Shown here piece after piece: positions 46,411 through 59,530 of a stretch of DNA of 64,000 nucleotides. The notes below the pieces were generated by a model, which was not told the DNA's origin, made no database searches, and worked only from the letters and a program-made list of their open reading frames with translations. The stretch comes from Phoronis australis (Eukaryota > Phoronida > Phoronidae). Position 1 is the stretch's first letter. Every line of letters begins with the position of its first letter. The DNA lies in assembly GCA_002633005.1 (NCBI GenBank), contig NMRA01000090.1:929500-993499 (forward strand), given 5' to 3'. The position numbers and the translations under genes were made by a program.

Positions 46411-48345
46411 GCAGAAACTGTGAGTGATGCAGCTGGGTTGTTCGGATTGCCTGACATGAATATCTTCAAACCTTTACATTCCACTTGGTTGGTGTTGTGC
46501 GCAAACTCAACCCAGGCTTCGCAGCTAGATACACTATTTCATCAACAGGGCTACGCTCCGTAGACGCAAGGAACTAGCGAAAATTCGATATCGATTAAGT
46601 CTTCGCAAGATATCGTTACAAATGAACTTGAACAGGCCAGCTTTTCACGCGAATTCCACGCGCCAGCGGAGCGCAGCCCAGGTATCACAGCTTGACATCA
46701 ACACTCCATCGTTGCACTCGAGTAGGCCTACTTCAGAGAAGATACGGTAATTGTTCGCTTAGCGCATTTACTTAAACAAATTTGCCTATGGAATTTTTAA
46801 AGTACCGGGTACTCTTATTCGCGCACTGAGTGTTGGCAGCACCTTTTAAATTTTCAAGAGACGCTTGAGGTCGGAGTTGATATTTACAAAGCATTTAAGT
46901 TATAAATTTGCTTCTAAACCTGACTTTTTGATGAGCATTCAAGCTAGTTCCATCATATCACGTGCAACAATTTAGCTATGCTTGGCATTCTATGTTAATT
47001 TCATATACATGTGCCTCATTTAAACGCCGAGCACTTTATTCAAAGACAGTGGGCTGCTAAAATTGTAAATTCCAAATCATGGTTTAAAACAAACTGTTAT
47101 TAAGGTAAGGTAATTTTTTGTACAGTTTTTAATTACCTTAATTTTTCGCAGACAGCAAGCGGGAAAAATACTAGAATTTGTTGTTTACCATTAACGTTGT
47201 TTTTCTGCACTCAATAGCCGCGAAATTTAGTTTTCACGCAGTTGCATACAGAAAAATCTACTCCTGCAAATCTCAAAATGATGATATGTATTGACCTGAC
47301 AATAAACAAACTTGTAGGAACATATTCCTCAAGGAAATCAATCCAGTATATTGTTTTCAATTTAAAGATTAGCCAGCTCAAGCCGTCTGAACAATGAATT
47401 GTGGAAATTCGAAAACCGTTATATTCCAGTGTGAAGACATGTGGGTAAAAATGCGCAGACGGTGATAAAAGCAGAGACACAGTTAGACTATGATGATCAG
47501 TTTTATCAGAGGGTGCCAAAATTAAAGACAGTCTCTTAACAACGGTTACTAAGAAATCGCCTTACTTTAGTGAACAGACTTGCGCTACATAGCAACCTAC
47601 AAGGTTGTTCAATTGCTAGATTTTGTAAAACATTTCACGATTATTTTGATTTGGATGAGCTAAAGTTTGGGCACTTTTTATAGCAACAGTTAATAATTAA
47701 CGCGTTACCATAGCAACCACTAACTATCGCAGCAGCTGTGAAGCAATGTACATAACAGATGGCAATAAATGTTCATAATTCTTGTGAAAAAATATGAGTA
47801 ATATTCTTATGGACTGAAAAGGGGCAAATCTTCTGTTTCTCAATCCAAGATCAATGACTACATTTCATCTGCAGGTACGGTTAGAGTCAATTAAGTCAAT
47901 CAAGATTTGAAGCAACTTGTCAGGTTTACAAGCCTACTTATCCCCTAATTTTGTGCTTGACACACGAATAATGGTACTCAAAAGTTTTCGTAGTGCCAAA
48001 TAAATAACACAAGCAGGCACAACAGCTACGATGGCTGTACTGACTCCTGTTTATATAACATGTGTGTAATGGAGTGACCTCAAGATGGCGCTACCCTGAA
48101 ATTGGGCAGTTTCCGCAATGGAATCTGTCTATAGCTACGGTTCTTTGGACATAGGATGCATTTGAAATCAAGTAGCTAAGACATCTGACATCGGCATCAA
48201 TTACCAAGGTGAGAAGAAATCTTTACTTCAGGACTTCTTCCGACCAAAGCTGAATTATGGTAACGTCTTTGTTGCACAATAGGCGCCGTGATAACGTTGA
48301 CGTCACCCAGCTGTATCGTCACCAAGGCAGAATTCAGTAAGGTTA
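46411..48345. other. Intergenic, nothing coding
   Basis: A small palindrome (ATTAAGGTAA ... TTACCTTAAT) lies at about 47098-47144. No supported gene. Confidence 0.6.
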
Positions 48346-48437
48346 GGAACGTGCTAAAAAGCAAGACTTCGCCCTCTATTTTCAATGAGAGCACGCCGTG
48401 ATTTTGGCTGGATTTTTCTCGCGGCGAGACAGCTAAC
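48346..48437 (-). mobile_element. MITE family A, copy 3
   Basis: On the minus strand: GTTAGCTGTCTCGCCGCGAG, AAATCCAGCCAAAATCACG, GTGCTCTCATTGAAAATAGA, GCGAAGTCTTGCTTTTTAGC. The 5' part matches copy 1 closely. Confidence 0.65.
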
Positions 48438-49730
48438 GGAACTCCACCCTGGCCGCCTGATGGCGGGGGATGGGTAAGTCCAGAAAAAATATGCACCCGT
48501 ATTGACATCCTAGCTGATTATAACGTAACTCCTTTTATAGTGGGCGATGCACGTTCTGTTCTCGCACGGTTCCCGCTGAGTGATTATGACGTCCTAACTG
48601 GTAGCTGCTTGTCGCTGGGCACACATATTCGATTCAGTTTTTAAGTAAAACTATTTAATCATAACTATAAATATTTATGAATAATAGGTGTTAATTTTGA
48701 TTTGTGATTGCAGTTGATAATTAAATTAATTCACAATAGTATACGAGCTGGCAATATTTACCGGTATCCTGAGCTTGAGCACGGCAAATGTACAATTGGT
48801 CGCACACAACGTGACCACATTTGAGAACCAGCTTTCTCTGCTAAATGACGGGCATCAAACTGGTTCGCAAAATACGGGCACGCTATATTCAACTGCTGCC
48901 GCAGATGCAAAAAGCCGGGTGTGAATGCTACGTAATTTGTAAATATGATAAGGAATTCTGAATTGTACAGAACGTAGATTGAAACGTTACATCTTCAACG
49001 AGACGGATTCGGTCGCAATTCCCGAGACCAACATTCGCAACAAAAATTGTTCCTGGTAGCCACGGTTAACATGTTTCTTAGAAACTACTACCAAGAGGCT
49101 ATTTTTATCAGATTTTACCTAAAATCATCATTGCAGTATTTTTTCAAAAATGGGAACTCTTAGCAAATGAATAATACAATTCAAAACGCAGCACGTGGCT
49201 GAAACAGTATGTTTGCTATAAAAGAAGACAATTTCCTTGCAACCATCGCGAAGAAAATGTCCAAAATGTTGGCCCTTCCCTCCCGCTAAAATGTCCAGAG
49301 TAATCTAAAGTACCAATGTGCCCTGCTCCTTGCTTTTATCACGACATGAAACAATGTATCAGCACGCACTATCGCTGTCTGCACACGACACTATGCGAGT
49401 GCATGTGTTCAATACCGGTGCACAGCTGAATGAGACCGTGACTATATCCAGAATATTAGGCGCATGCGCCTACCTGTATATGGGAAAATTTACTAAGTAT
49501 AACCAAGAATCAAATGAAAAAAGTTCTCTGAGTAACAATGACCTTTTCTTTTCAAAATTGGAGACGTTGACATGTACTCAATACTGAAACTAAACAAAAA
49601 CATTAAGCGCGACGTGCATATACGGTTAAAAGGAAGTAGCCGAGCGACCCTACATTGTGAAAAGTTTTGCGTGATCTCATGTTTTCTTGTGGCCTGTGCA
49701 ACACAATCCCGCCTCCCGTTCAGTAACTCA
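48438..49730. other. Intergenic, nothing recognised
   Basis: Contains AGGCGCATGCGCCT at about 49458. No supported gene. Confidence 0.6.
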
Positions 49731-49833
49731 TGGACCTAGCTAAAGGCAAGACTTCGCAAGATTACGTGAGACGTTGCCGTGTATTCCAAGTCAGAACACA
49801 TGACTTTGACTAGATTTTAGCTAGGCCCTAGCG
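49731..49833 (-). mobile_element. MITE family A, copy 4
   Basis: On the minus strand: ACGCTAGGGCCTAGCTAAAA, CTAGTCAAAGTCATGTG, ACGTCTCACGTAATCTTGCG, AAGTCTTGCC and a left end GGACCTAGC. Closest in layout to copy 2. Confidence 0.7.
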
Positions 49834-51239
49834 TACATGTAAGTCTTAGCTTTAATGAACGCACGCCCGGTGTACTTCCAGGTCAAAATAATAGCTTCAA
49901 CGACCTTCTTGCAACTTATTAAAAACTGGTTTTTATTTTTTTCTCCAGAAAATAAGCCGCAAAACTGTTTTTACCTCGATATGCCTGCAAACAATTTAAC
50001 AAGCATTAGGAAATCAATCCTACAAGCTCATTTGACAGAACACAAGTAAATGCCTATAACCATGAAGCTTTTCACCAAGAAGATTTAATTATATAGGTCT
50101 CCTGAATTGACTTCAAGACGACCGTATCTAATTTCACAATTGTAATTTGTTTTTCGGGCGATGGTCAAGGCCAAACGAAAGTACGCGAGATAGGCTTTGG
50201 CAATGTTCATATGCAGGGGTAGGTTTCACAGTGAGCAAACATTCGAACATGAGATAAATTGCACGTCATGTGTTCGAACCCTATTCTATTTTTTGTTAAT
50301 TGTGGGTTATGAACATACGAAATTACACCAACACGAAAAAAATATTCTTGCAATCTCTTGCCAACACTATCGGCGAATAGGTAAGAAAGCATAGGGGCTG
50401 TTTGACTGGCGGGGTTTGACACTGGGGGCAGATCACATGCTAAGCGATCGCAAGTGATTTTTTCGAAGGGTGTATCAAACGTCTGATGCCATGTGAACGT
50501 TGTGTGGCCACGCTTTCGGAGGCCACAAATTCTCCAACTCCAATCAGACTTAAGGCAGCGTAACTCGTAAAAACACAATCTAGGCTATGCGCTTCAACCC
50601 AGAAATAACGCAACCATGGCAACTAACGTTATGTCCACTCATTTCAAAACTTTTTCTCCAATAAGTTTATGTATACGAGTAATTACTGTCACCCCAACGA
50701 ATGCCGTTACAGTCCACAAGAACAACACGCATATACACGTACGCACGCACGCACACACGCGCGCGTGGAAAGCGGCATGAATCTAGTGTTTAAGAATTGA
50801 ATGTGTCATAGAAGATTACACTCCCAAAATTTAGCATGGTTACAATTATAAAAAATGCTTTCATTTATATGTGAGCATTTCCTGGACAGATTTTCTTGTT
50901 CCAAATTTTTATTTCTTAGTTCGTATTATTTTTTCTGCAAAACACATCACGACAAAAATAACAAAACATTGTATACGTAGAATAGATAAATATATGTGTC
51001 AAGACATAAACATGACAAGACGTGTACATATGATTTCATTTAAAGTCATGTGACATTATTCCTGGAATTCCTTTCAGATGTTTTTTGCAAGGCTTGGCCG
51101 ACCAAGGAAAACGTTATTGGAGACACAGGCTTGTTCAAAAAACTTCTACTGAGTGAGACATAATTTTCTGTTTGGCTGTGGCAAAGCACTGACTCTGGTC
51201 ATCGCCATGACTGTTAACAATTGAAACGGGCACAGGATT
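49834..51239. other. Intergenic, nothing recognised
   Basis: Holds a CA/CG-rich run (ACGCACGCACGCACACACGC) near 50740. Short frames only. Confidence 0.6.
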
Positions 51240-51392
51240 CAGTGGCGGATTTAAAGGGGGCCAAGGAGGGCATGCCCCCCTGAAATTCTCCCAGATTCCA
51301 TTTGGCAGTTCGGGGGTGCGAATGTCTGACTGCAAAACCCTGGCTAATACTCTGCCCTGGCCCCCTATCTCAAAATCCTGGATCCGCCCCTG
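51240..51392. mobile_element. MITE family E, copy 2
   Basis: 153 bp from CAGTGGCGGATTTAAAGGGG to CCTGGATCCGCCCCTG, flanked by GGATT on both sides (51235-51239 and 51393-51397). Inverted relative to 25317-25474. Confidence 0.87.
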
Positions 51393-54300
51393 GGATTTCA
51401 CCCTGGAGCAGCATCACAGCAGTTTTCCAAAACGGTTTTACTGTTATTACATGTACCTTACGTCGTACTTGTCATCATTTCGACCCCTTTTACATTACCA
51501 GTCGCCTCCTCTAGCGGTCGGCATCCGTCACCTATACCATTTCAGTCATCGCATGAAATGGGGAATTTTTCTGACATTGTGTTACGGCACACGAGGCACA
51601 ACGTACGCTGTAAGATATCCTGTGAAATTTAGAACACGGTTTTGCGTCCGACGCGGGATTTCAGTTCATGAGTTTGGCCAAAAACATTGCTAAAGTCACA
51701 GTTTTGGTTTCAACCATAATCAGCATCGTCAGGTATATTTTCCGTCCGGCAGATATTGATGCGTTTATCGAGAATCTCAATCAGTATGTATTTTTTGGTT
51801 AATGGGCTTTACACCTGTTTTTCATGCAGGGCCAGTTCAGAATCTGCATTACGTACGGGATGATTAGCTTCATATATCGTTTTTGGCTGGCCTAGTTTTC
51901 AGTAACTGATTCAGCAAATGCCTTAAAGATGCGCTATGTGCTAATGCCTACTTTCAGAGGAGATTTCGTAAACAAGTTTTCGAGCATCTGCAACAACCTT
52001 TTGCCCCAAATGTCAAAAATGCCAAGACGCTATGCAGTACTCACAACGCCACCTGGTGGTGTGACGTAATGGCGTGATCACCGCAAACCCGTTTAGGTTA
52101 TCAATTGAACTTAGCCTCTAATATAACTACTTTCAATCACCAGAAGTCCGTTCTACATTAGATACATAACGTGCAACAAAATTAACTTAACAATTTCAAT
52201 GTTGAGGTTCTCATAAACATTCCGCCGTCATTCTCAACGCAGTTTATCACACAAAAAGGAACTAATTCATATGACTGAATTTTGCGCTCAATATCTGTAT
52301 TTAGCTACAGTGCATTACTGTACATGTGTGTATTTAGGCGCATGTGCCTGTATATGGAGCAGCGCCTAAGTCTGTAATCAGGCGCATGTGTGTATGAGCG
52401 AAACACTTCAAACTGCGGCATTTCGACTGTTTAGCTGGCTAAAAACGAAAAACGAATTATGCCTTTTACAATCATATATCATAATACGCATTACCGTAAT
52501 GTGATTCTTTTTCCGTGACCAACGAGAACAACGAAACCATCAGCGAGTAAAAAATGAACACCTCAGAGTTTATTGGGCATGCAAATTCCAAAATGGCGCA
52601 TTTACTGTACGCACTGCGTCACGTGACTTGAGCTGGTAACGTGAACAAGGTAAGAAGCATTGTTAAACTGGTTTTATGAGAGCAAAAATAGTTTCGTTTT
52701 CAACCAGCTAAACAACCAAAACCATTGAGCAAGATCTTTGAAATAGCATGTTAACTTGTCTCATCAGTTAAAAATAGTGATTGTAGACTTCCATTCATGT
52801 TACAGCAACTACGACTTAGGGGTACATTTAGTCAGCAACAGCACAACTACATGTACATATCACAGCTGCGTGCGCATGCGCACTGCCAAGGATCGACTAA
52901 CCAGCACCTACATGTATGTGCGAAATATAAGCGCATGCACTTATACGCGAAGCACTTCAATAAATGCTTTTTTTTTAATAAAGCGCAATCATTACCTATA
53001 GCTGAACAATAGACCTATATTGTAAATGTGGGCATCATCACTTGCCTGGAACCTCAAGACTAGTGGGTTGTTGCAGACAACATATGTTGACATTGGAGAC
53101 TACAGTCGCTGCTATTGAAGCTGATTTCTGGAACCAGAAACACTCGCGCATCGTTGCTTCCCACAATCAGCTGAATTGAATCAATTTCATCTGATTAGTC
53201 TTTTATATTTTTCCAGGATGTCGTCTGAAAAGAAAGCCGCTGTTCCTTTTCACAAGACCTGATTCTTGAAGAATAAGTGACTGCAATTTCAGCCTCAATT
53301 GTTTTGAAAGCTTGTAGCACGGAGACATTCAATTATTGTAAAGCACAAATGCGTGTAACTGGCCGTCAGTTGGAGTAATACATATGGCTAATCAGATTTA
53401 GCGGTTTGTTACTGCTTTTACATAGAAGAATCTCTGAATCACTCTGAAGAACTTTCGGGGTGATTACCAAGGCAACGCACGTGTCTCAAGTACGTGTCTT
53501 GTAACCTTTCATTGGCCGGGTTCTCATGGGCGGCGCACCATAGAGGCATGGGGGGCTATAGCCCCACTTTTTTCAGCGCTACGCAGCCAATAGTGCTGGT
53601 TTCGGTTTTGAGCGGAGGGGAGATATGAACAATCTTGAAATAAAACTTCCTCGAAAAGTTGGTGTGCGTACTCACTCAAATATCTACAAATGTACAAGTA
53701 ACTATATATTTTGCCTATTTTTTGATTTTTGACTTTATACCAATTTGCCGTTAATTTGGTCACGTGACCATGTCTTTTAGCAATATTTAGCAGGAAAATA
53801 CATTCGTACGAAAACAAAGGTATCAATGACGTGGCTAATGTTTATTTGATTTACTTTTAAATGTTCAAGATGAAATGATATGTTACAGAGATCTCAAATA
53901 TCATTTCGTTTTCGTTTTATGCACCGTTTGAGTTTTATTCATAATCCATATTTCGATAGTCTCTCAAGAAAAAGTGGAAAATTTCAAAAACAATTCCTAA
54001 CTTTGGCCTTCGTATGGTTGTTCATTGGCAGATATAGAGCCCCCCAGGGCATTGTTAACTGAAGATTCCAGAAAAAACGATTTGCGAATCGGACAGCAAG
54101 ATGAATGGCAATCGGCGTGCATTGTTGGTGAATCGAGAAAGGCTTTCAAATGGCTCATCACAACGCGCCAACATATAAATCGTAATTGCGATTTTCTTAT
54201 TTTAAAAGGTCGCTAAACTCTGAAAGTGTTCTATGTGCTACAGTACATAGCATTATGACACATCGTTTTCGGATGCCATCTGGAACAGTCCCAACAAACA

Positions 54301-55105
54301 CAAATGGATCTTGTTATTGACACTATCGGTTTGATTTGAATGTCCTCTCTCTTTGTTTAGATTTTACTAAAACAATGCGGACACTTAATGATAGATTGGC
54401 AAAAATATAAAAAAATCAAAAAGGCTTTCTACATCCAGATAAAAACATACGTTTACAGAATTAAATCTAGTTATACATATATTTGGCTAAACACACCGAC
54501 TTGTCAATAGGACCTCCACAACCTTGACATTATTGGTACAGTATATAAATGAAAAAGAACCGTAGAAAAATGATATCAAAGTCGGTCCTTGAAATAAAAG
54601 ACATCTGTGTAACTGAAATTATGCTGCCAAACTATTCTAGAAATGTGAGTCTCCACATGCCAATTGCAGTGTTATTATCAATCGAGTTTGAAACAATCAA
54701 GTTGCACAATGAATGGTATTCTTTTTATTTTTACTGGCAACCTTCTGAGAGCCCTCCTACTGTAGTCTCATCAAGGAGTGCACTCCTTGGTCTCATCAAA
54801 ATGCAGGCCTTGTATATAGAATATCACGTTCGATACCTACATGTACGCGTATTCAGGGGACCTCTTTGGTAATAAGTGTTTATTGACAATGGCCTACAAA
54901 TGAGTAGAAACCTCAGATTTTTGACAAAGTTTGAATATCTTAATGTTTCTTCTGGTACGGAGTAGTTGCGATGCCCCACAAAGCAAACGATACATGTAGT
55001 CCGTGCACTATTCGCCAGGAAATGGATCGATTCCCGAAGCCCCTTCGCAATGTTTGCCTACGATTCTGTACTTTAGACAGCTAGTACGGTGTACAGAGTC
55101 CAATA
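51393..55105. other. Intergenic, minor motifs only
   Basis: GGCGCATGTGCC-type palindromes near 52335, 52380 and 52871; CCACCTGGTGG at 52050; GGGGCTATAGCCCC near 53552, possibly the end of another element. No supported gene. Confidence 0.55.
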
Positions 55106-55208
55106 ACGCTAGTACCTCGCTAGAGAAGTAAGATTTCGTGAGACATTGTCGCGTAATTTCAGTGAGAGCACGTGGCAGTGGCTAGATTTTCTGGCTACGA
55201 GACAGTTA
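55106..55208 (-). mobile_element. MITE family A, copy 5
   Basis: On the minus strand: GTAACTGTCTCGTAGCCAGA, AAATCTAGCCACTGCCACGT, GCTCTCACTGAAATTACGCG, ACAATGTCTCACGAAATCTT and right end AGGTACTAGCGT. Confidence 0.7.
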
Positions 55209-55570
55209 CTGTGCTCTACCAGGCCTACATGACACATTTTCCAAATTACGATCCCACTAAGAACAACTCAAGTACATGCAGATACACTACACTTGTTCAT
55301 GCAATTTGCCGGAGAGTGCCTGTAACAGTGAGATGAATGAAACTCACTTGCATTCGACAATGACCAAGGCACACGAGCAAACTGTATTCAGATGTGCACT
55401 TCTAGTGCTGTTATCAAAAACGTAAGAGTGCGAATTTTTGTCAACCCACCGACGTGCATGGAACGGAAAATATCCAATTCAATAAATTTCTGAATCCTTA
55501 TGTAGAGTATTGAAAATTTCTTCGAAACGAACTCGAAATTGTTTTTGGCAGTTTCTCTGCTTTTTTTCTG

Positions 55571-55824
55571 CGAACTCAAGATAAGTGGTTATTAGACGAT
55601 GCTCGAATACATTATATTTTACGCATATAAGTTTCTAGTCCAAGTTTGCGCTTGATGACCCTTACATTCTTGCAACAAACTCGAGTAAAAATTCGAAATT
55701 TCGAGTTCAAACTCGAACATTTAGCCTTAATGTTGGGTTTATCAACTGCAAACTAGGACTAAAAATTATGCACGTAAGTCAATATGTACTCGAGTATAGA
55801 ATACTAGACACTTATTTTGAATTC
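55571..55824. mobile_element. Foldback family F, copy 3 (best preserved)
   Basis: First arm CGAACTCAAGATAAGTGGTT ... GTTTCTAGTCCAAGTTTGCG; second arm is its reverse complement (GCAAACTAGGACTAAAAATT ... ACTAGACACTTATTTTGAAT). The centre carries ACTCGAGTAAAAATTCGAAA and its own inverted repeat. No coding capacity. Confidence 0.8.
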
Positions 55825-58800
55825 CAGTTCGAGTAAACAGGTTAGAACCCGATTCTTTTGTTGACGGGTGGGGGGGGGGCTCGAGTCCACAGAATGGGGG
55901 TTTGCAGTTCGCTGAAATCTTTCATTCGCCCGCCAGAGAGTGTACCGTTGATATTGGCCACATAGCCTAAATATCTATTAGATACAAAAACTAAGAGGGA
56001 ACCGAGACGTTACCTTGAGGCTAAATAGCCATCCGACCTCGTGACTGAGAAAGCATGTCGACAACGTGCTGAAAAGCCCGTGATACCTTTTAATTTTATC
56101 AAGAGCAGATGACCCAGTGTCTTCCATTAGAGTCATTTGTACACTAACAGTATTATCGGCCGGGCTACTGCAGTACATATATGGTCGAAAATACAGTTTC
56201 ATGTTTTATTAAGAAGTTTCCATCACTTAGAGCGAGTAGGTTCACTTGGATTAGGCCCTACGTGACTAGTTTCGACACGTAACGTGAGTGCGGTGCGCAT
56301 GCGACGAGAACGAGAATTCATCGGTATAAGCAGGATACCAAGAATGGATGGAACCGTGAAATGGAGGGAAGTTGGCCTCGGAGGGGAAGTTGGCCAAGTA
56401 AAAGTTCTAATTTCTTCCTGGTGTTAGTTACATGGCGCTCGAGGCCTTTTCTCAAAACCCCTCGCTTTCTATGAAAGGATGCATTTTCCGATTTAATTCC
56501 TTGCAGAGATTCACGACATCTGAGTTCGAAATCCTAGAGAAAAGGTTCCTTTCCAACTATAAAATATAAAATATAAAAAGGGTTATTGATGTTAATTACC
56601 GGCATGGTATCCATTGAACTATCGGTTGCAAAAATATGCACTCATTTTTGCCATCTCTTGTCGTGCTGTTTCAGGCTTAATTCGAGAATTTCCACAAAAG
56701 GGTGGTGCATGCTTAAAGATCAAAATACCATTAACGTTGACATCGTTTCTGTGGAATTTCCTTATCAATGGGTTTCTTCTCGTGTCCACCACAGCGCTAA
56801 ATTGGTGGATATTTCACATTTCAAAGTTCACCCTCGTCAAAATGTACCCGAGTAGGCCTACCCCCTAAGATAGCAGAATGGGATCGCTGGCGGGGAAGGC
56901 AACTTCAGACGACGAGTTTTCATTGTGTTGTAATCCATTGGGGCAAGTAAATAGAACAGACTATACACATGTACATGGACTTATGTTCGTTTACATGGGT
57001 TGACGCCACAAATTCTGACAGATGTTTTTGTACTGATTGTAAGGAGTCGCGCGATAGAAGTTAAGTACATTTGTCTATGTAGTATACTGACACCGGGTTA
57101 TCGGCTGGAACTAAAACTTTTGCCGTACGGTAACTATCCATATAGGTCTCGTATGAGGCCCTACGGTGTTTTAACCGGGCAGCACAGCAATGGGTTAACT
57201 GGTTTTATGTGCATATAAATCAACGCAATGATGGAATCACCACCTAAAATCATTATTTGTAGTTTATGTGACGCCGATGATATTGCGTGGTATAACGATG
57301 GCAAGTCTGTGACCCTGCATAAATATGGGATACGTAACGTATAAATTTTCAAGATATCAAAACAAAAACTCACCTGGAGATATATTTGGATATCCCGTTC
57401 ATCAACATTCACACGTCGTAAGTGACCGAACCCAATCTGTTTTCATGGTGTCGCTTCGTTGCCGGTGCGCTGAACAACTGATGCGCTTAGATCAACGGTA
57501 GTCAGCGCCACGCGAGATGGAGACGGAACACTAATGACGTCACGCTAACATGAGGTTCGACAGTCAAACAAGGGTAGCTATCGACTCAAGAAATTATCGA
57601 ATGACTGCGTCTTTGAAGTGCTACTTGTTTTCTCAGAATCAAACCTGCTTTTCCTACGGAGCATTGGAAAGATGTCAATAAAAACTTGTGAACCTATTCA
57701 CATCGATAATATTTTTCGTCGAGTTTGTCATAATCGAATTACATGCTTAACGATTCAAATGGGCTAAACTCTTAAAAACTAGAACACGCGGGAAATCAAG
57801 TAAAAAGATTTACTCACAGAAAGTTACACTGAATTCTTGGGAAATTCACTTCATTGTGGTCGGTGTTCAAAAGCGCCGGGGAGATGCTGGTGATCCAGCG
57901 GAGCCCCTATATTGATGTACATGTAGGATGCCCCTGTAATAGCTTGTGCTCTAGTGACTGGGTTCCCCACATAGTCCTCGCTCAAAAGATATTGAAACGA
58001 AGATGGAAAGCAAAGCATGGGTCCTACCTCGAGGACACGCCCTTCTCAACACTCCCGAAATCTAAAGTTTGCACTTATATAACTATCTTGGCTTTCAAGC
58101 CCGGGCCGTGTGCTTGAACTGGTAGGGTAGACAAAAAGGATGTAGTCTGACAACGTCCCCGCAAAACGATAGATTTTTGCACACACATTACACCGAGCAT
58201 TATTTGACATCTATATGTAGGAGAGAGCGGGGATATTTGAAATGCCATGCTGTAAGTTGTAACACTCGCCATTTGTCTGAATCTCTGATGACAGTGTCAT
58301 CCCTCGAGCATCTTATACCGGTATAGAATCGTAACGCGGGATTTCGCATAAAACGCGTGGAGCCCAGCTGCTTCGATGTTAAGTCCAAATAACTTATTGT
58401 TGACCCCTCAGATAAATAACATGTTTGTCCATGATTCAAATATGCTATGATTAATTTCGGAAAGTAATATTTTATGTATAAGAGTCTTGTTAATGCAAAT
58501 CACATTTCTTTCATTCCGTAACACTTTCTAAACAGCAGTAGAAGTCACAAATTAATTAGGACAAGTTGCAGTGGGTTACAACTGAGCTTACTCCACCTGG
58601 CAAAGACCGTGCACTATAGGTAAAATATGATAAACGTTGTGTGCGAGGAGTGGTACCATTAGATGGCGCTGCTTACCTGGGAAGGCGGGTAGAACTGTGC
58701 TGCTGAATTTTGGTGTAAAATATTATTTGTGAGGAAGACGATTACTTCAAATCAAACCAGTCGAAGGAGGAGTGGACAGGGATTCCGTAGGTGCTAAAGA

Positions 58801-59530
58801 CTGAGTGCGTACATCACCAAAATTAGTGCTTATGTTTTGTACATTCCCGTTGTGCCGAAACTTCGTTGTACCTAACAACAATTTGTTTTCGATTACTTCG
58901 GGCTTGGTTTAAAATTGAAAGGGGTCATTTCAAGTTGAATTTATGAGAATTGTATTGTTGCATTGCGAACTTGAACTATAGTCGATTGACAGTGCGAGAT
59001 AAAGCAACGAGTAAGGACACCTTTGATTTGCTTACGAGTGGTGGCTCATGATATTGGCCAGACATCTGTAATAATATGTTTTGTCTTTCCTTTTTGACGG
59101 AATATATTTGAACTTTTTGGGCTACAAAATGTAGAACAACCTTCCTGGTGCTTCTCTCCAGTGAGACACGCGGAGAGTGAAGCGCTAACTGGTCCATAAG
59201 CGATGACCTAGTTTACGCAGAGAACCTGGTGGATGACCTAGTTTACGAATTGCTGGTAATGGGCGACCTACAACGTGCAATGTACATTGACTCCGCGGCG
59301 TCCATTGGATTTGGCTTTCATCGTGTGCGATTCCGCGTGCATAATTATATACTAAGCTGGAGTAGAACAGAGACTTGCCTTTATGTACTGAGTAATGAAC
59401 AGGAACTCTAGTGAAACAAATTCTCTGCTGCATCCAGCATCAGAGGCAGACGGAGATAATCTGTTTATTCTGGCCTCGAAACAGACTTGTGACTCGAATT
59501 CACGTAACATTTTCCATTGTACTTTGGTAT
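55825..59530. other. Intergenic, minor motifs only
   Basis: G run near 55868-55879; a 38-codon ATG frame at 57228-57344 with a CSLC pair (reported as a finding); CTCF-like site at 58656. No gene supported. Confidence 0.55.

Noticed and set aside
50207-50578. 123-codon minus-strand frame
   Set aside because: Non-ATG start and no protein features.
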